64,000 nt of DNA from Streptomyces malaysiense (GCF_000980885.2 NZ_LBDA02000020.1:34793-98792), one strand, 5' to 3'; shown: positions 29,966 to 39,000, counted from the stretch's first letter. Notes: generated by a model from the letters alone, not told the origin. Numbers and translations are program-made.

Positions 29966-31224
29966 GCACGGGGACCGCCCGTCCGGTGCCGGACGTCTTC
30001 GACCCGCTGCGGTACGCCACCGGGGTGCCGTACGACGCCTACCGCGTGCTGCGCGACGAGCATCCGGTGGTCCGGCAGGAGGAGCCCGAGGTGCTGGGCT
30101 GGCCCGCCGGGCCAGGGTTCTGGGCGGTGACCCGGCACGCGGACGTCGTGCGGGTCCTGAAGGACCCGGCCGCGTACTCGTCACACCTGGGTGCCACCCA
30201 GATCCGGGACCCCGACCCCGAGGACCTGCCGTTCATCCGGCGCATGATGCTCAATCAGGACCCGCCCCACCACGGCAGGCTGCGGCGGCTGGTGAGCCGG
30301 GCGTTCACCCCGGGGCGGATCGAGCGGTTCGCGGCCCTCGCCCGGAACCGGGCGCGGACACTGCTCGCGGCGGCACGGGAGCGGGCCGCGCGCCAGGACG
30401 GCACGGTCGACCTGGTGGCGGCCGTCACCGACGAGTACGCGCTGCTCAACCTCACCGATCTGCTGGGGGTCCCGGACGGCGACCGGCGGCTGCTGCTGCG
30501 CTGGACACAGCGGGTGATCGGCTACCAGGACCCGGACGAGGCCGCTCCCGTGGTACTGGACGGCTCGGGCAAGCCGCCGAACCCGCGCTCCCCGGCGATG
30601 CTGCGGGACATGTTCGCCTACGCGCGCGAACTGGCCGCGCACAAGCGCCGGTACCCCGCCGACGACATCATGACCACACTCGCCACCGACCCCGAACTCA
30701 CCGGGCCCGAACTGGAGATGTTCTTCTTCCTGCTCACGGTCGCGGGCAACGACACCGTCCGCAGCGCGGCCCCCGGCGGCCTGCTGGCCCTGGCCGAACA
30801 CCCGGCGTGCTACGAACTCGTGCGCACCGGGAGGACCGGACTCGGCACGGCCGTCGAGGAGTTGCTGCGCTGGCACCCGCCCGTGCTGACCTTCCGGCGC
30901 ACCGCCGCACAGGACACCGAGCTGGCGGGCCGGCGCATCCCGGCGGGCGACAAGGTCGTGGTCTTCCACGCCTCCGCCAACCGCGACGAGCGGGCCTTCG
31001 ACGACCCCGGCCGGCTGGACCTCGCCCGCTCCCCCAATCCGCACGTCTCCTTCGGGGACGGCCCGCACGTCTGCCTGGGTGCCCACTTCGCCCGCCTGCA
31101 ACTGCGGCTGCTCTACGCGGAGGTGCTGCGCGCCCTGCCCGGACTGCGGCCCGCTGGCCCGGCCGAGCGGCTGGTGTCCAACTTCATCAACGGACTCAAG
31201 ACACTTCCGGTACACATCAGTTGA
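29962..31224 (+). CDS. Cytochrome P450
   Basis: 420 residues from GTG at 29962, which overlaps the hydrolase stop by 4 bases. The I-helix motif is AGNDTVR (near residue 260, Asp where Glu or His is common), the K-helix ExxR is EELLRWHPP (near 298) and the haem loop is FGDGPHVCLGAHFAR with the Cys ligand near residue 370. NQDPPHHGRLRRLVSRAF and FFFLLTVAGNDT resemble the CYP124/125/142-type group that oxidises branched lipids and sterols, but this is only a similarity by eye. No ferredoxin gene is adjacent. Coupled translation with the hydrolase suggests they act on one substrate. Confidence 0.92.
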   Translation: MSTGTARPVPDVFDPLRYATGVPYDAYRVLRDEHPVVRQEEPEVLGWPAGPGFWAVTRHADVVRVLKDPAAYSSHLGATQIRDPDPEDLPFIRRMMLNQDPPHHGRLRRLVSRAFTPGRIERFAALARNRARTLLAAARERAARQDGTVDLVAAVTDEYALLNLTDLLGVPDGDRRLLLRWTQRVIGYQDPDEAAPVVLDGSGKPPNPRSPAMLRDMFAYARELAAHKRRYPADDIMTTLATDPELTGPELEMFFFLLTVAGNDTVRSAAPGGLLALAEHPACYELVRTGRTGLGTAVEELLRWHPPVLTFRRTAAQDTELAGRRIPAGDKVVVFHASANRDERAFDDPGRLDLARSPNPHVSFGDGPHVCLGAHFARLQLRLLYAEVLRALPGLRPAGPAERLVSNFINGLKTLPVHIS

Positions 31225-31231
31225 TCCGGTG

Positions 31232-31277
31232 GGTCGGACCGTCGGTCGGACCGGTCAGTCGACCTGGTCAGTTGACC
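31232..31277. repeat. Cluster of four GGTC...GACC palindromes between convergent genes
   Basis: GGTCGGACC occurs at 31232-31240 and 31244-31252, then GGTCAGTCGACC at 31253-31264 and GGTCAGTTGACC at 31266-31277, a spacing of 9-13 bases. The cluster fills the 43-base gap between the P450 stop and the ARMT1 gene stop and runs 10 bases into the latter. It could act as a terminator with alternative hairpins or as a binding array. Confidence 0.55.
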
Positions 31278-32440
31278 TGGACCAGCGCGTGCGTGCCGTC
31301 CGTACGCCAGCGCTGTCCCGCCGCCACCAGACGCGCCTCGGTGGCGGCGGTCAGTCCGGTGACCACCTCCGACTTCAGGGTGCGCAGCGCGGCCACCGGA
31401 CCCGGGAAGTAGGCGGTCGCCGCGGCGAAGGAGGCGGTCGGCGGCCGGCGCCGGTCCCCCACCAGACGACGGTAGTTGAGGTCGCCCTTGAAGACGGTGA
31501 GGGTGGCGGCGGCGAATTCGGCGCGCAGGTCGTCCGGCATCCGCTCGTACGGCAGCGGGGCGCAGGAGAAGGGGTGGGCGCGCACGGTGAGCCGCCCGTC
31601 GGCCATGGCGCGGCGGAGCAGCCGCCCGTGCTCTCCGGCCGCGCCCGGCGCCGTGCGCAGCCGTTCCAGGCCGTCGAGCACATCGGCCATGATCGCGTCC
31701 GAGACGTAGTACGGGTGCGGCTTGACGTGCAGCACCGCCCGCGCGATCCGGTCCCCGGCCAGGAGGTGGGCGAGCAGCAGCAGGTCGGGGACGAGTTCGC
31801 GGCCGGCGTTGTCCGCGACCAGGACGAGGCCGGCGGTGCCGTCGGGCGGGAGCAGCGACCACAGCCGCTCGCTGTCGTCGGCGACCAGCGCGGGCGCCGG
31901 CTCGCGGTCCTCGGCGCCCTCGGCGGACAGCCGGAAACCCAGGTCGGCACGGTTGCCCCAGAGCGATCCGTGCAGCAGGGCGCGGTCCCGCTCCGGCTCC
32001 GGCAGGTCCCGCAGGCCGTCGAGGGCGGCGAGCTCCCGGTCGGTCTCCGGCGCGTCCAGCTCCGCGCGCTTGACGGGCCGGAAGGGGTCGATGCCTCGCC
32101 AGGGTCCGGGTGCGAAGTAGCCGACGGCTTCGAGGAGGCGGCGGTAGAAGTAGCTCTCGGACCACAGCCACGGCACGTCGAACCAGGACCGTCCGGCGTA
32201 CTCGGCGAGGCCCCACGCTTGCCACGCCGCCCGGTCCGGGGCGTCGGCGGGCAGGGGTTCCACGGTCCCCTCGGCGCAGTTCCTCAGCAGCTCGTCCAAC
32301 GCCCGGCGCTGCCCGGGGCCGTACGGGAGGGCGTCCCGCACCTGGCGGATGATCGCCGGGTGCCGCTCGGCGAGCACACCGTGCGGGAAGGACCCGGGTT
32401 CGTTGCCGAGAATCACGGATGCGAACGGGGTTTCGGGCAT
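31268..32440 (-). CDS. Damage-control phosphatase ARMT1 family protein (DUF89)
   Basis: 390 residues from ATG at 32440 (a GTG 3 codons upstream is possible). DUF89/ARMT1 motifs are present: LHGSLWGNRADLG, LVADNAGRELVPDL with the metal-binding Asp-Asn, and FKGDLNYRRLVGD near residue 330. The family hydrolyses phosphate from damaged or reactive sugar phosphates and similar metabolites using a divalent metal. The gene converges with the P450 gene and its 5' end is 22 bases from the stop of cprB on the same strand, so it may be co-transcribed with cprB. Confidence 0.87.
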   Translation of the reverse strand: MPETPFASVILGNEPGSFPHGVLAERHPAIIRQVRDALPYGPGQRRALDELLRNCAEGTVEPLPADAPDRAAWQAWGLAEYAGRSWFDVPWLWSESYFYRRLLEAVGYFAPGPWRGIDPFRPVKRAELDAPETDRELAALDGLRDLPEPERDRALLHGSLWGNRADLGFRLSAEGAEDREPAPALVADDSERLWSLLPPDGTAGLVLVADNAGRELVPDLLLLAHLLAGDRIARAVLHVKPHPYYVSDAIMADVLDGLERLRTAPGAAGEHGRLLRRAMADGRLTVRAHPFSCAPLPYERMPDDLRAEFAAATLTVFKGDLNYRRLVGDRRRPPTASFAAATAYFPGPVAALRTLKSEVVTGLTAATEARLVAAGQRWRTDGTHALVQVN

Positions 32441-32462
32441 GTCCGTCACCGTACCGCGCGTC

Positions 32463-33107
32463 TCACGCGGTTCTGATCTCCCGCTCCAGCTGCGTGGCGA
32501 GGGTGACGTAGCGGGGGCGGCGGTGCACCGGCACCAGGCCGCGGATCATCAGGTGCCACATCTCGGCGACCCGGCGCGGCAGGCGTCCCACGGGTTCGAA
32601 GCGGCCGGCGACGCGGGTGCCGAAGAAGAAGCAGACGAGCGAGTGGGCGGCGGCGGAGACATCGAGGTCCCCGTGCACATCGGCCTCGCGTACGGCCCCG
32701 GTGAACTTGCGGGCGGCGAACTCCAGCCATTCGGTGTAGGGGTGGCGCAGCGGCGGCCGTACGGTGACGTCGGCGGTGGCGAGGCGCAGTCCGGCGCGCG
32801 GCACCGGGTCGTCCACGGCGAGCCGGGCGATCCCGAAGGTGGTGCGCATCAGGCCCTCCAGGGAGGAGTAGCCGCGGCCGTCGAGATCGGCCACCAGGCG
32901 GCGGGCGGCGCGGTTCTCCAGCTCCAGGATCGCGTGCGCCAGGTCCTCCTTGGCGGCGAAGTGGAAGTAGAGGGCGCCCTTGGTGACCTTCGCGTGTGCG
33001 ACGATGTCGCTCAGACTGGTGGACTCGTAGCCGTGTTGGTCGAACAGATCGGCGGCGGCCGTGATGATCGTGGCCCGGGTCTGTTCGGCGCGTAACTGCC
33101 TCGCCAT
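32463..33107 (-). CDS. cprB: Gamma-butyrolactone receptor homologue CprB (TetR family)
   Basis: 214 residues from ATG at 33107 with GAGGGG 8 bases upstream. The N-terminus MARQLRAEQTRATII and the HTH (SLSDIVAHAKVTKGALYFHF) agree almost residue for residue with what I recall of S. coelicolor CprB (SCO6071), as does the C-terminal PRRLAEMW-like helix and RARYVTLA-like tail. CprB belongs to the ArpA/ScbR receptors that repress development and antibiotic genes until bound by ligand. No butyrolactone synthase (AfsA/ScbA) gene is nearby, so it is an orphan receptor in this window. An ARE-like palindrome lies at 33132-33155. Confidence 0.92.
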   Translation of the reverse strand: MARQLRAEQTRATIITAAADLFDQHGYESTSLSDIVAHAKVTKGALYFHFAAKEDLAHAILELENRAARRLVADLDGRGYSSLEGLMRTTFGIARLAVDDPVPRAGLRLATADVTVRPPLRHPYTEWLEFAARKFTGAVREADVHGDLDVSAAAHSLVCFFFGTRVAGRFEPVGRLPRRVAEMWHLMIRGLVPVHRRPRYVTLATQLEREIRTA

Positions 33108-33131
33108 GCTGGGACCCCTCCTCGCGAGACG

Positions 33132-33155
33132 AACGAACGGGACATGCGGTTTGTT
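33132..33155. promoter_or_regulatory. ARE-like operator before cprB
   Basis: AACGAACGG (33132-33140), a 6-base centre GACATG, and CGGTTTGTT (33147-33155) form a 24-base imperfect palindrome with 7 of 9 positions matched. On the cprB strand it reads AACAAACCG-N6-CCGTTCGTT, close to autoregulatory elements bound by ArpA/ScbR-type proteins (ACAnACnG...CnGTnTGT). It ends 25 bases before the cprB start, which suits autorepression. Confidence 0.6.
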
Positions 33156-33298
33156 TTTAACCCCTTGCATACGATAACTCACTGAATGACAGCGGGAGTC
33201 CCCATGATCGCCACGATACGAGGCGGACGGCCAGGTCCTCAACGACGTCTCACCGGAGGGCCGGAAAAGACCAACTTCCCTGCTCCGTAGGGCAGTAA

Positions 33299-33315
33299 GC
33301 CCCCTTCGGCGGGGC
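33299..33315 (-). terminator. UUCG-type hairpin downstream of the secreted-protein gene
   Basis: GCCCC (33299-33303) and GGGGC (33311-33315) enclose a C-TTCG-G tetraloop unit with one bulged C, about 100 bases past the stop of the gene at 33417. CUUCGG loops are unusually stable, so this is a reasonable terminator. Confidence 0.45.
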
Positions 33316-33416
33316 GGCGCACAGCAGGGCGGCGCCGCCGCGATGCCGGAGCGCACCGCGTCGGCGCCGCCTGGGCGCTGCGTTCAGGACGGCCCGAAAC
33401 GACCGCCCGCGGGACA

Positions 33417-34622
<1,206 letters not shown>

Positions 34623-34732
34623 TCAACCAACGGCGTCAACCCGTCGGATGCTCCAACACCTCCGCACACGGGGGAAGTTGAGCGCTTCGTGGGGGTCGCA
34701 CGCACCGCCGACACCCTTTTTTCACATCTCCC

Positions 34733-34762
34733 TTGACCCCAAAATGTAACCGGCGGTAACTT
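34733..34762 (+). promoter_or_regulatory. Sigma-70-type promoter of the DUF6230 gene
   Basis: TTGACC (34733-34738), an 18-base spacer, and TAACTT (34757-34762) match the housekeeping TTGAC/TAnnnT pattern. Transcription would start near 34769 and leave a leader of about 135 bases. Confidence 0.55.
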
Positions 34763-34781
34763 CCTCGAAAGGCTACCGCCG
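34751..34781. promoter_or_regulatory. Dyad straddling the DUF6230 promoter -10 box
   Basis: CGGCGGTA (34751-34758) and TACCGCCG (34774-34781) are a perfect 8-bp inverted repeat with a 15-base spacer, covering the -10 box and the expected start point. A protein bound here would block transcription; an RNA hairpin is less likely because half lies upstream of the start. Confidence 0.5.
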
Positions 34782-34905
34782 CGTAACGAGAAAGCCCTTG
34801 CACCCGCCGGGAGTGCGAGGAGGCGTCCGCGGCGGCCGCTGTCCGCGCCAGGACATCGCGCCACTGAAGCCCAACCCGCATTGATCCATGCCCACGGGAG
34901 CAGAC

Positions 34906-35601
34906 ATGGCCTCGTCCCCGGACCCCTCGTCCACCGGCAACACCCCCGAGAACCCGGAAAGCGGTTCACCGTCCGAAGCACCGAGCGGCACCGCGTCGCC
35001 CACGGCCGGGAGACGGGGCCGCGTCCGGGCCCGCCGCGCCGCGGTGATGGCGGTGCCCGCCACCCTCGTCGCCGCCGGCCTCGCGGTCCTCACCGCGCAG
35101 GGCGCGCTGGGCGTGCAGTTCTCCATCTCCGGCATGCCGTTCACGGTCACCGCGAGCCAGCTGGACGGTACCGGCTTCGAGCAGTTCGGCGGCCTGGACA
35201 ACATGGCCGACAACAGCCCCAACGCCGGTGACACCGGCGGCCAGGTCCTCATCGTCACCTCGGCGATCAAGAAGGCGACGCTCACCAAGCTGTGCCAGAG
35301 CGTCGACCTCGGCGGCACCAACCTGCTGATCACGGCGGGCACCGGCGCGACCAAGGTGAGCGCGTCCGATCTGACCACCGACTCCACCGAGATGTCCGGT
35401 GACGCGTCCTTCAACCACATCGAGATCGGCAACGACGCGAGCACGCTGACCGAGGCCGACGCGAAGGGCCCGAAGGGCGTCTTCAGCCAGCAGGCCGACA
35501 GCGTGCACATCGACCATCTGCGGCAGACCAACTACGCGACCACGGCAGGGGTGTTCAAGCTGCCGGGTCTCAAGCTGCGCTTCAGCGACTCGGGTTGCTG
35601 A
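34906..35601 (+). CDS. DUF6230 family membrane-anchored exported protein
   Basis: 231 residues from ATG at 34906 (GGGAG 6 bases upstream). A polar Pro/Ser/Thr-rich cytoplasmic tail of about 40 residues and an Arg cluster precede one hydrophobic segment (VMAVPATLVAAGLAVLTAQG), then an exported beta-rich domain starting VQFSISGMPFTVTASQLDG with the conserved LCQSV Cys. This is the DUF6230 family, once labelled cholesterol esterase without catalytic evidence; I see no Ser-His-Asp set. The DUF6114 gene follows directly, the standard pair in Streptomyces, suggesting one envelope complex. Confidence 0.87.
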   Translation: MASSPDPSSTGNTPENPESGSPSEAPSGTASPTAGRRGRVRARRAAVMAVPATLVAAGLAVLTAQGALGVQFSISGMPFTVTASQLDGTGFEQFGGLDNMADNSPNAGDTGGQVLIVTSAIKKATLTKLCQSVDLGGTNLLITAGTGATKVSASDLTTDSTEMSGDASFNHIEIGNDASTLTEADAKGPKGVFSQQADSVHIDHLRQTNYATTAGVFKLPGLKLRFSDSGC

Positions 35602-35606
35602 GCGCC

Positions 35607-36047
35607 GTGGAGGACAGTCCCCGGCGGGGACCCCGGCATTCCTTCCGGTCCTGGCGGGCCCGCCGGCCGTTCTGGGGCGGGCTGCTGCTCGCCCTGGCCG
35701 GCGGCGAGATCCTGCTGACCGAGAAGGCGTCGCTGAAGGTCGTGATGCACATCGGCATGCAGGGGCTCGCCGGATATCTGCTGCCGGGTCTGATGGCGCT
35801 GCTGGGCCTGCTGATCCTCTTCAACCCGGCCCAGCGGCTCTTCTACTCCATCGTCGGGGTGCTGGTGTCGCTGGGCACCTGGGTCACGTCCAACCTGGGC
35901 GGCTTCTTCGTCGGGCTGCTGCTCGGCGTCGTCGGCAGCTGCCTCGCCTTCGGCTGGCTGCCGGACCAGGAGCCCCGGGTGGGCCGCCGCGAGCGCCGGC
36001 GCCGGAAGCGGGCCCTCGCCGAGGAGGCCGGGACGAGCGCGGTATGA
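35607..36047 (+). CDS. DUF6114 family integral membrane protein
   Basis: 146 residues from GTG at 35607; a TTG at 35595 overlapping the DUF6230 stop is the alternative. The protein has an Arg-rich start, about four membrane helices (around WGGLLLALAGGEILL, LAGYLLPGLMALLGLLILF, LFYSIVGVLVSLGTW and GGFFVGLLLGVVGSCLAFGW) and a basic C-terminal tail. It almost abuts the DUF6230 gene, so the two are coupled. Function is unknown; it may hold or export the DUF6230 protein. Confidence 0.85.
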   Translation: MEDSPRRGPRHSFRSWRARRPFWGGLLLALAGGEILLTEKASLKVVMHIGMQGLAGYLLPGLMALLGLLILFNPAQRLFYSIVGVLVSLGTWVTSNLGGFFVGLLLGVVGSCLAFGWLPDQEPRVGRRERRRRKRALAEEAGTSAV

Positions 36048-36078
36048 CGCCCCGGAACTTTCCGGCCCCACCGTCAGT

Positions 36079-36096
36079 TTCTACGGTGTTGTAGAA
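36079..36096. promoter_or_regulatory. Palindrome TTCTAC-N6-GTAGAA upstream of terB-like gene
   Basis: A perfect 6-bp dyad (36079-36084 and 36091-36096) with a 6-base spacer, 50 bases before the TerB-family start. It is AT-rich for this genome, which favours an operator or promoter element. Confidence 0.4.
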
Positions 36097-36145
36097 GTTG
36101 CCGGTGGGTGCCGCGGGGCACCTGCCGTTGATATGAGGAGCGAGC

Positions 36146-36601
36146 ATGGCCCTGTGGGACCGCGTCAAGGAATCCGCGTCGCAGATGCAGACCCAGCTGG
36201 TGGCGAAGAAGAACGACCTGAAGAGCGGTGCCTTCCGGGACGCGAGCATGGCCATGTGCGCCCTCGTGGCCGCCGCGGACGGCACCGTCGACCCCTCCGA
36301 GCGCCAGCGCGTGGCCCAGCTCATCGCCACCAATGAGGTGCTCCAGAACTTCCCCGCGGACGACCTGCGCCGCCGCTTCGAGGACAACCTGAACAAGCTC
36401 ACCACCGACTTCGCCTTCGGCAAGGTGAGCGTCCTCCAGGAGATCGCCAAGGCCAAGAAGAAGCCCGCCGAGGCCCGCGCCGTCATCCAGATCGGCATCG
36501 TCATCGGCGGCGCCGACGGCGACTTCGACAAGACCGAACAGGCCGTCGTCCGCGAGGCCTGCTTCACCCTGGAACTCCCGCCGCACGAGTTCGACCTCTG
36601 A
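36146..36601 (+). CDS. TerB family tellurite-resistance/stress protein
   Basis: 151 residues, ATG at 36146 with GAGGAG upstream. The whole chain is TerB-like: the AMCALVAAADGTVDPSERQRV and GIVIGGADGDFDKTEQAVV segments are the two acidic, EF-hand-like metal-binding repeats of the family. It is cytoplasmic and helical. TerB acts with TerD-type proteins in general envelope and phage stress, but no terC, terD or terE gene is in the window, so tellurite resistance itself is doubtful. A palindrome upstream suggests separate regulation from the DUF6114 gene. Confidence 0.87.
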   Translation: MALWDRVKESASQMQTQLVAKKNDLKSGAFRDASMAMCALVAAADGTVDPSERQRVAQLIATNEVLQNFPADDLRRRFEDNLNKLTTDFAFGKVSVLQEIAKAKKKPAEARAVIQIGIVIGGADGDFDKTEQAVVREACFTLELPPHEFDL

Positions 36602-36611
36602 CCGACGCGAC

Positions 36612-36650
36612 GGGGGCGGGGCCGTGACCTTCCGGCCGCGCCCCGCCCCC
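36612..36650. terminator. Strong bidirectional terminator hairpin
   Basis: GGGGGCGGGGC (36612-36622) and GCCCCGCCCCC (36640-36650) are a perfect 11-bp stem with a 17-base loop, placed between the TerB stop and the stop of the convergent osmoprotectant operon. Confidence 0.65.
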
Positions 36651-36666
36651 AGACGTGCCGGTCCGC

Positions 36667-37587
36667 TCAGTCGAGCCCCGCCGACTTCAGCCACGCCTTC
36701 GCCACGTCCAGCGGGTCCTTGTGCTGGAGCTGGACCTGGGTGTCCAGGTCGAGCAGGGTCGTGGTGTCGAGTTTGGCGGAGACCGCGTTCAGGGCGGCGA
36801 CGCCCTTCTTCGGGAGGGCGGTCTTCGAGACGACGGGCTGGATGTTCTGGAAGCCGAAGAGGTTCTGGGGGTCCTGGAGGACGACGAACTTCTCCTTGGC
36901 GATGGTGGGGTCGGTGCTGAAGATGTCGGCGACCTGGACGTCGTTCTTCTTCAGCGCCGTCTGGGTGAGCGTGCCGCCCGCGTCCAGCGCCTTGAAGGAC
37001 TTGAAGTCGAGGCCGTAGACGGACTTCAGGCCCACCAGGCCCTGCTGCCGGGTCTGGAACTCCGGCGAGCCCCCGATCACCAGGTCCTTGGCGACGGCCT
37101 TCAGGTCGGCCGCGCCGGACCGCGCGGTGAGGTGGTACTTCCGCGCGGTCTCGGCGTTGACCGCCAGGGTGTCCTTGTCCTGCGCCGACGAGGGGTCCAG
37201 CAGGGTCAGCCGGGAGGCGAGCTTGGCCTTGATCGCCGCCGTGGTCTCCTCGGCGCTCTTCGGCGTCGCCTTGGGGTCGAGATAGGCCAGCAGCGCCCCG
37301 TTGTACTCGGGCAGGACGGCGACGGAGCCGTTCTTCAGCAGACCGTAGGTGGTCTCGCGGCTGCCGATGTTCGGCTTGTACGTGACGTCGATCCCCTTGG
37401 CCTTGAGCGCCTCGCCGTAGATGTCGGCGAGCAGGTTGCTCTCGGGGAAGTTGTTGGAGCCGACGACCACACCGTGGGACTTGGAGGAGCAGCCCGCGAG
37501 CAGGGCCGTCGCCGTCGCGAGCGCGACCACCGCCGCCGTGCCCCGGTTCCTCCGTATGGACCTGCTGATCTGGGTTGTTGAAGTCAC
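36667..37587 (-). CDS. Osmoprotectant ABC transporter, substrate-binding lipoprotein (ProX/OpuCC type)
   Basis: 306 residues from GTG at 37587; a TTG at 37623 would add a short leader. The lipobox is LLAGC, followed by SNNFPESNLLADIYGEALKAKG, the start of the ProX/OpuAC-type binding domain, with Tyr residues (VTYKPN, LPEYNGALLAY) that may form the aromatic cage for betaine or choline. It is the last gene of a four-gene leftward operon, 94 bases after the second permease, with a dyad in that gap. It binds glycine betaine or a related osmolyte outside the membrane. Confidence 0.88.
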   Translation of the reverse strand: MTSTTQISRSIRRNRGTAAVVALATATALLAGCSSKSHGVVVGSNNFPESNLLADIYGEALKAKGIDVTYKPNIGSRETTYGLLKNGSVAVLPEYNGALLAYLDPKATPKSAEETTAAIKAKLASRLTLLDPSSAQDKDTLAVNAETARKYHLTARSGAADLKAVAKDLVIGGSPEFQTRQQGLVGLKSVYGLDFKSFKALDAGGTLTQTALKKNDVQVADIFSTDPTIAKEKFVVLQDPQNLFGFQNIQPVVSKTALPKKGVAALNAVSAKLDTTTLLDLDTQVQLQHKDPLDVAKAWLKSAGLD

Positions 37588-37608
37588 TACCTGATCCAAT
37601 CCGCGGGC

Positions 37609-37623
37609 TTGACAGCCAGTCAA
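37609..37623. promoter_or_regulatory. Dyad TTGAC-agcca-GTCAA ahead of the binding-protein gene
   Basis: A perfect 5-bp dyad in the 94-base gap between the second permease and the binding-protein gene. It could mark an internal promoter or operator that lets the binding protein be made in excess. Confidence 0.3.
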
Positions 37624-37681
37624 CCGCGCACCCCGCTCTTGTGACGCATTCTTGATGAAGGCCGCGCTGCCGGCCGGGCGG

Positions 37682-38350
37682 TCAGGCGCTCCTGCGCACG
37701 CCCCGGGACACCGTGAGCCGAAAGGCCGCCCAGAACAGCAGGAGGGTCACCAGGGCGAGCCCGGCGACCAGGGCCGCGCCGCCCACGACCTTCTCGTAGT
37801 CGCGCTGGTAGAGGCCGTCGATGATGTACCGGCCGAGCCCGCCGAGACCGACGTACGCCGCGATGGTGGCGGTGGAGATGATCTGCACGGCCGCCGTGCG
37901 CAGCCCGGAGAGGATCAGCGGCAGCGCGACCGGCACCTCGACCCGGAACAGCACCCGCGCCTCGGACATCCCCAGGCCCCGGGCGGCGTCCACCGGGGAG
38001 GGGTCCACGGTGCGCACCGCCTCGTAGGTGGTGACCAGGATCGGCGGCACGGCGAGCACCACCAGCGGGATCATCACCGGCACCAGGCCGAGCCCGATCC
38101 ACAGGACCATCAGCACCAGCAGCCCGAAGCTGGGCAGCGCCCGCCCCGCCGTGGCGATCAGCGCGAGCGCGTTGCCGCCCCGGCCGTAGTGCCCGGTGAC
38201 CAGGCCGACGGGCAGCCCTATCACGGCGGCGATCAGCAGCGCCTCCAGGGAGTAGGTGACGTGCTCGGCGAGGCGGGTCGGTATGCCGTCGTAGCCGTGC
38301 CAGTGGGCGCCGTCGCCGAAGAAGGCGTGGACGAGGTTCAGTACGTTCAC
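37682..38350 (-). CDS. Osmoprotectant ABC transporter permease (second)
   Basis: 222 residues from GTG at 38350, which overlaps the upstream permease gene's stop by 4 bases. Five or six membrane helices, with the BPD_transp_1 loop around VDAARGLGMSEARVLFRVEVP that docks to the ATPase. The pattern matches ProW/OpuCB-OpuCD permeases. With the other permease it forms the channel heterodimer. Confidence 0.9.
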   Translation of the reverse strand: MNVLNLVHAFFGDGAHWHGYDGIPTRLAEHVTYSLEALLIAAVIGLPVGLVTGHYGRGGNALALIATAGRALPSFGLLVLMVLWIGLGLVPVMIPLVVLAVPPILVTTYEAVRTVDPSPVDAARGLGMSEARVLFRVEVPVALPLILSGLRTAAVQIISTATIAAYVGLGGLGRYIIDGLYQRDYEKVVGGAALVAGLALVTLLLFWAAFRLTVSRGVRRSA

Positions 38351-39000
38351 CGGGCGGCGCCCTTCCTCGGCATCCAGGGGGTCAGCAGACGGCGCACGAG
38401 GACCAGCAGCGCATCGGCCAGCACGCCCAGCACCGCGGTGGTCAGTACCGAGTTAACGGCCAGGGCGGGCCGGTGGTAGGTGGTGGCGTCGTAGAGCATG
38501 TTGCCCAGGGCACCCTGGTTGCCGATGAGCATGCCGACACTGACCAGGGACAGGCTGGAGATGACCGCGACCCGCAGACCGGCGATGATCGCCGGTGCGG
38601 CGATGGGGAGTTGCACCTGGAGATAGCGGCGCAGCGGGCCGAAGCCCATCGCCTCGGCGGCGGCCAGCGTCTCCTTCGGCACCGAGCGGACGCCGTCCAC
38701 GATGCCGGGCACCAGCACCACCAGGCTGTAGACCGCGAGCGGGATCATCACCGTGGTCTCGCTCTGCCCGAAGTAGTCGATGAGGACGACGAAGAAGGCG
38801 AGCGAGGGGATGGCGTAGAGCACGGTGGTGAGGCCGAGCACGGGCGGGTAGATCCAGCGGAACCTGGCGCACAGCTGGGCGACGGGCAGCGCGATGAGCA
38901 GCCCGGCCAGCACCGGGATCAGCGCCTCGCGCAGATGCAGCCCGACGAGGCCGAGGTAGCTGTACTGGAGGTCGCTCGGCAGGTCGAAGAAGCCGTTCAT
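38347..39000 (-). CDS. Osmoprotectant ABC transporter permease (first)
   Basis: 217 residues from ATG at 39000, overlapping the end of the ATPase gene by 4 bases (ATGA). The membrane helices and the EAA-like loop AAAEAMGFGPLRRYLQVQLP are those of OpuCB/ProW permeases. The tight overlaps on both sides indicate coupled translation of ATPase, permease and permease. Confidence 0.9.
   Translation of the reverse strand: MNGFFDLPSDLQYSYLGLVGLHLREALIPVLAGLLIALPVAQLCARFRWIYPPVLGLTTVLYAIPSLAFFVVLIDYFGQSETTVMIPLAVYSLVVLVPGIVDGVRSVPKETLAAAEAMGFGPLRRYLQVQLPIAAPAIIAGLRVAVISSLSLVSVGMLIGNQGALGNMLYDATTYHRPALAVNSVLTTAVLGVLADALLVLVRRLLTPWMPRKGAAR

Larger units (their letters stand above)
33108..33416. other. 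Intergenic region of 309 bases upstream of cprB
   Basis: It lies between cprB and the secreted-protein gene, both read leftward. It contains the ARE-like operator (33132-33155), an AT-richer stretch to about 33185 that should hold the cprB promoter, and a hairpin at 33299-33315 that can end the transcript of the secreted-protein gene. I see no coding frame in it. Confidence 0.5.

Noticed and set aside
34906..35601. Label cholesterol esterase for the DUF6230 protein
   Set aside because: No nucleophile elbow, acid or His motif of an esterase; the chain is an anchored beta-rich domain.
36146..36601. Tellurite resistance operon
   Set aside because: Only a TerB-like gene is present; no terC, terD, terE or terZ nearby.
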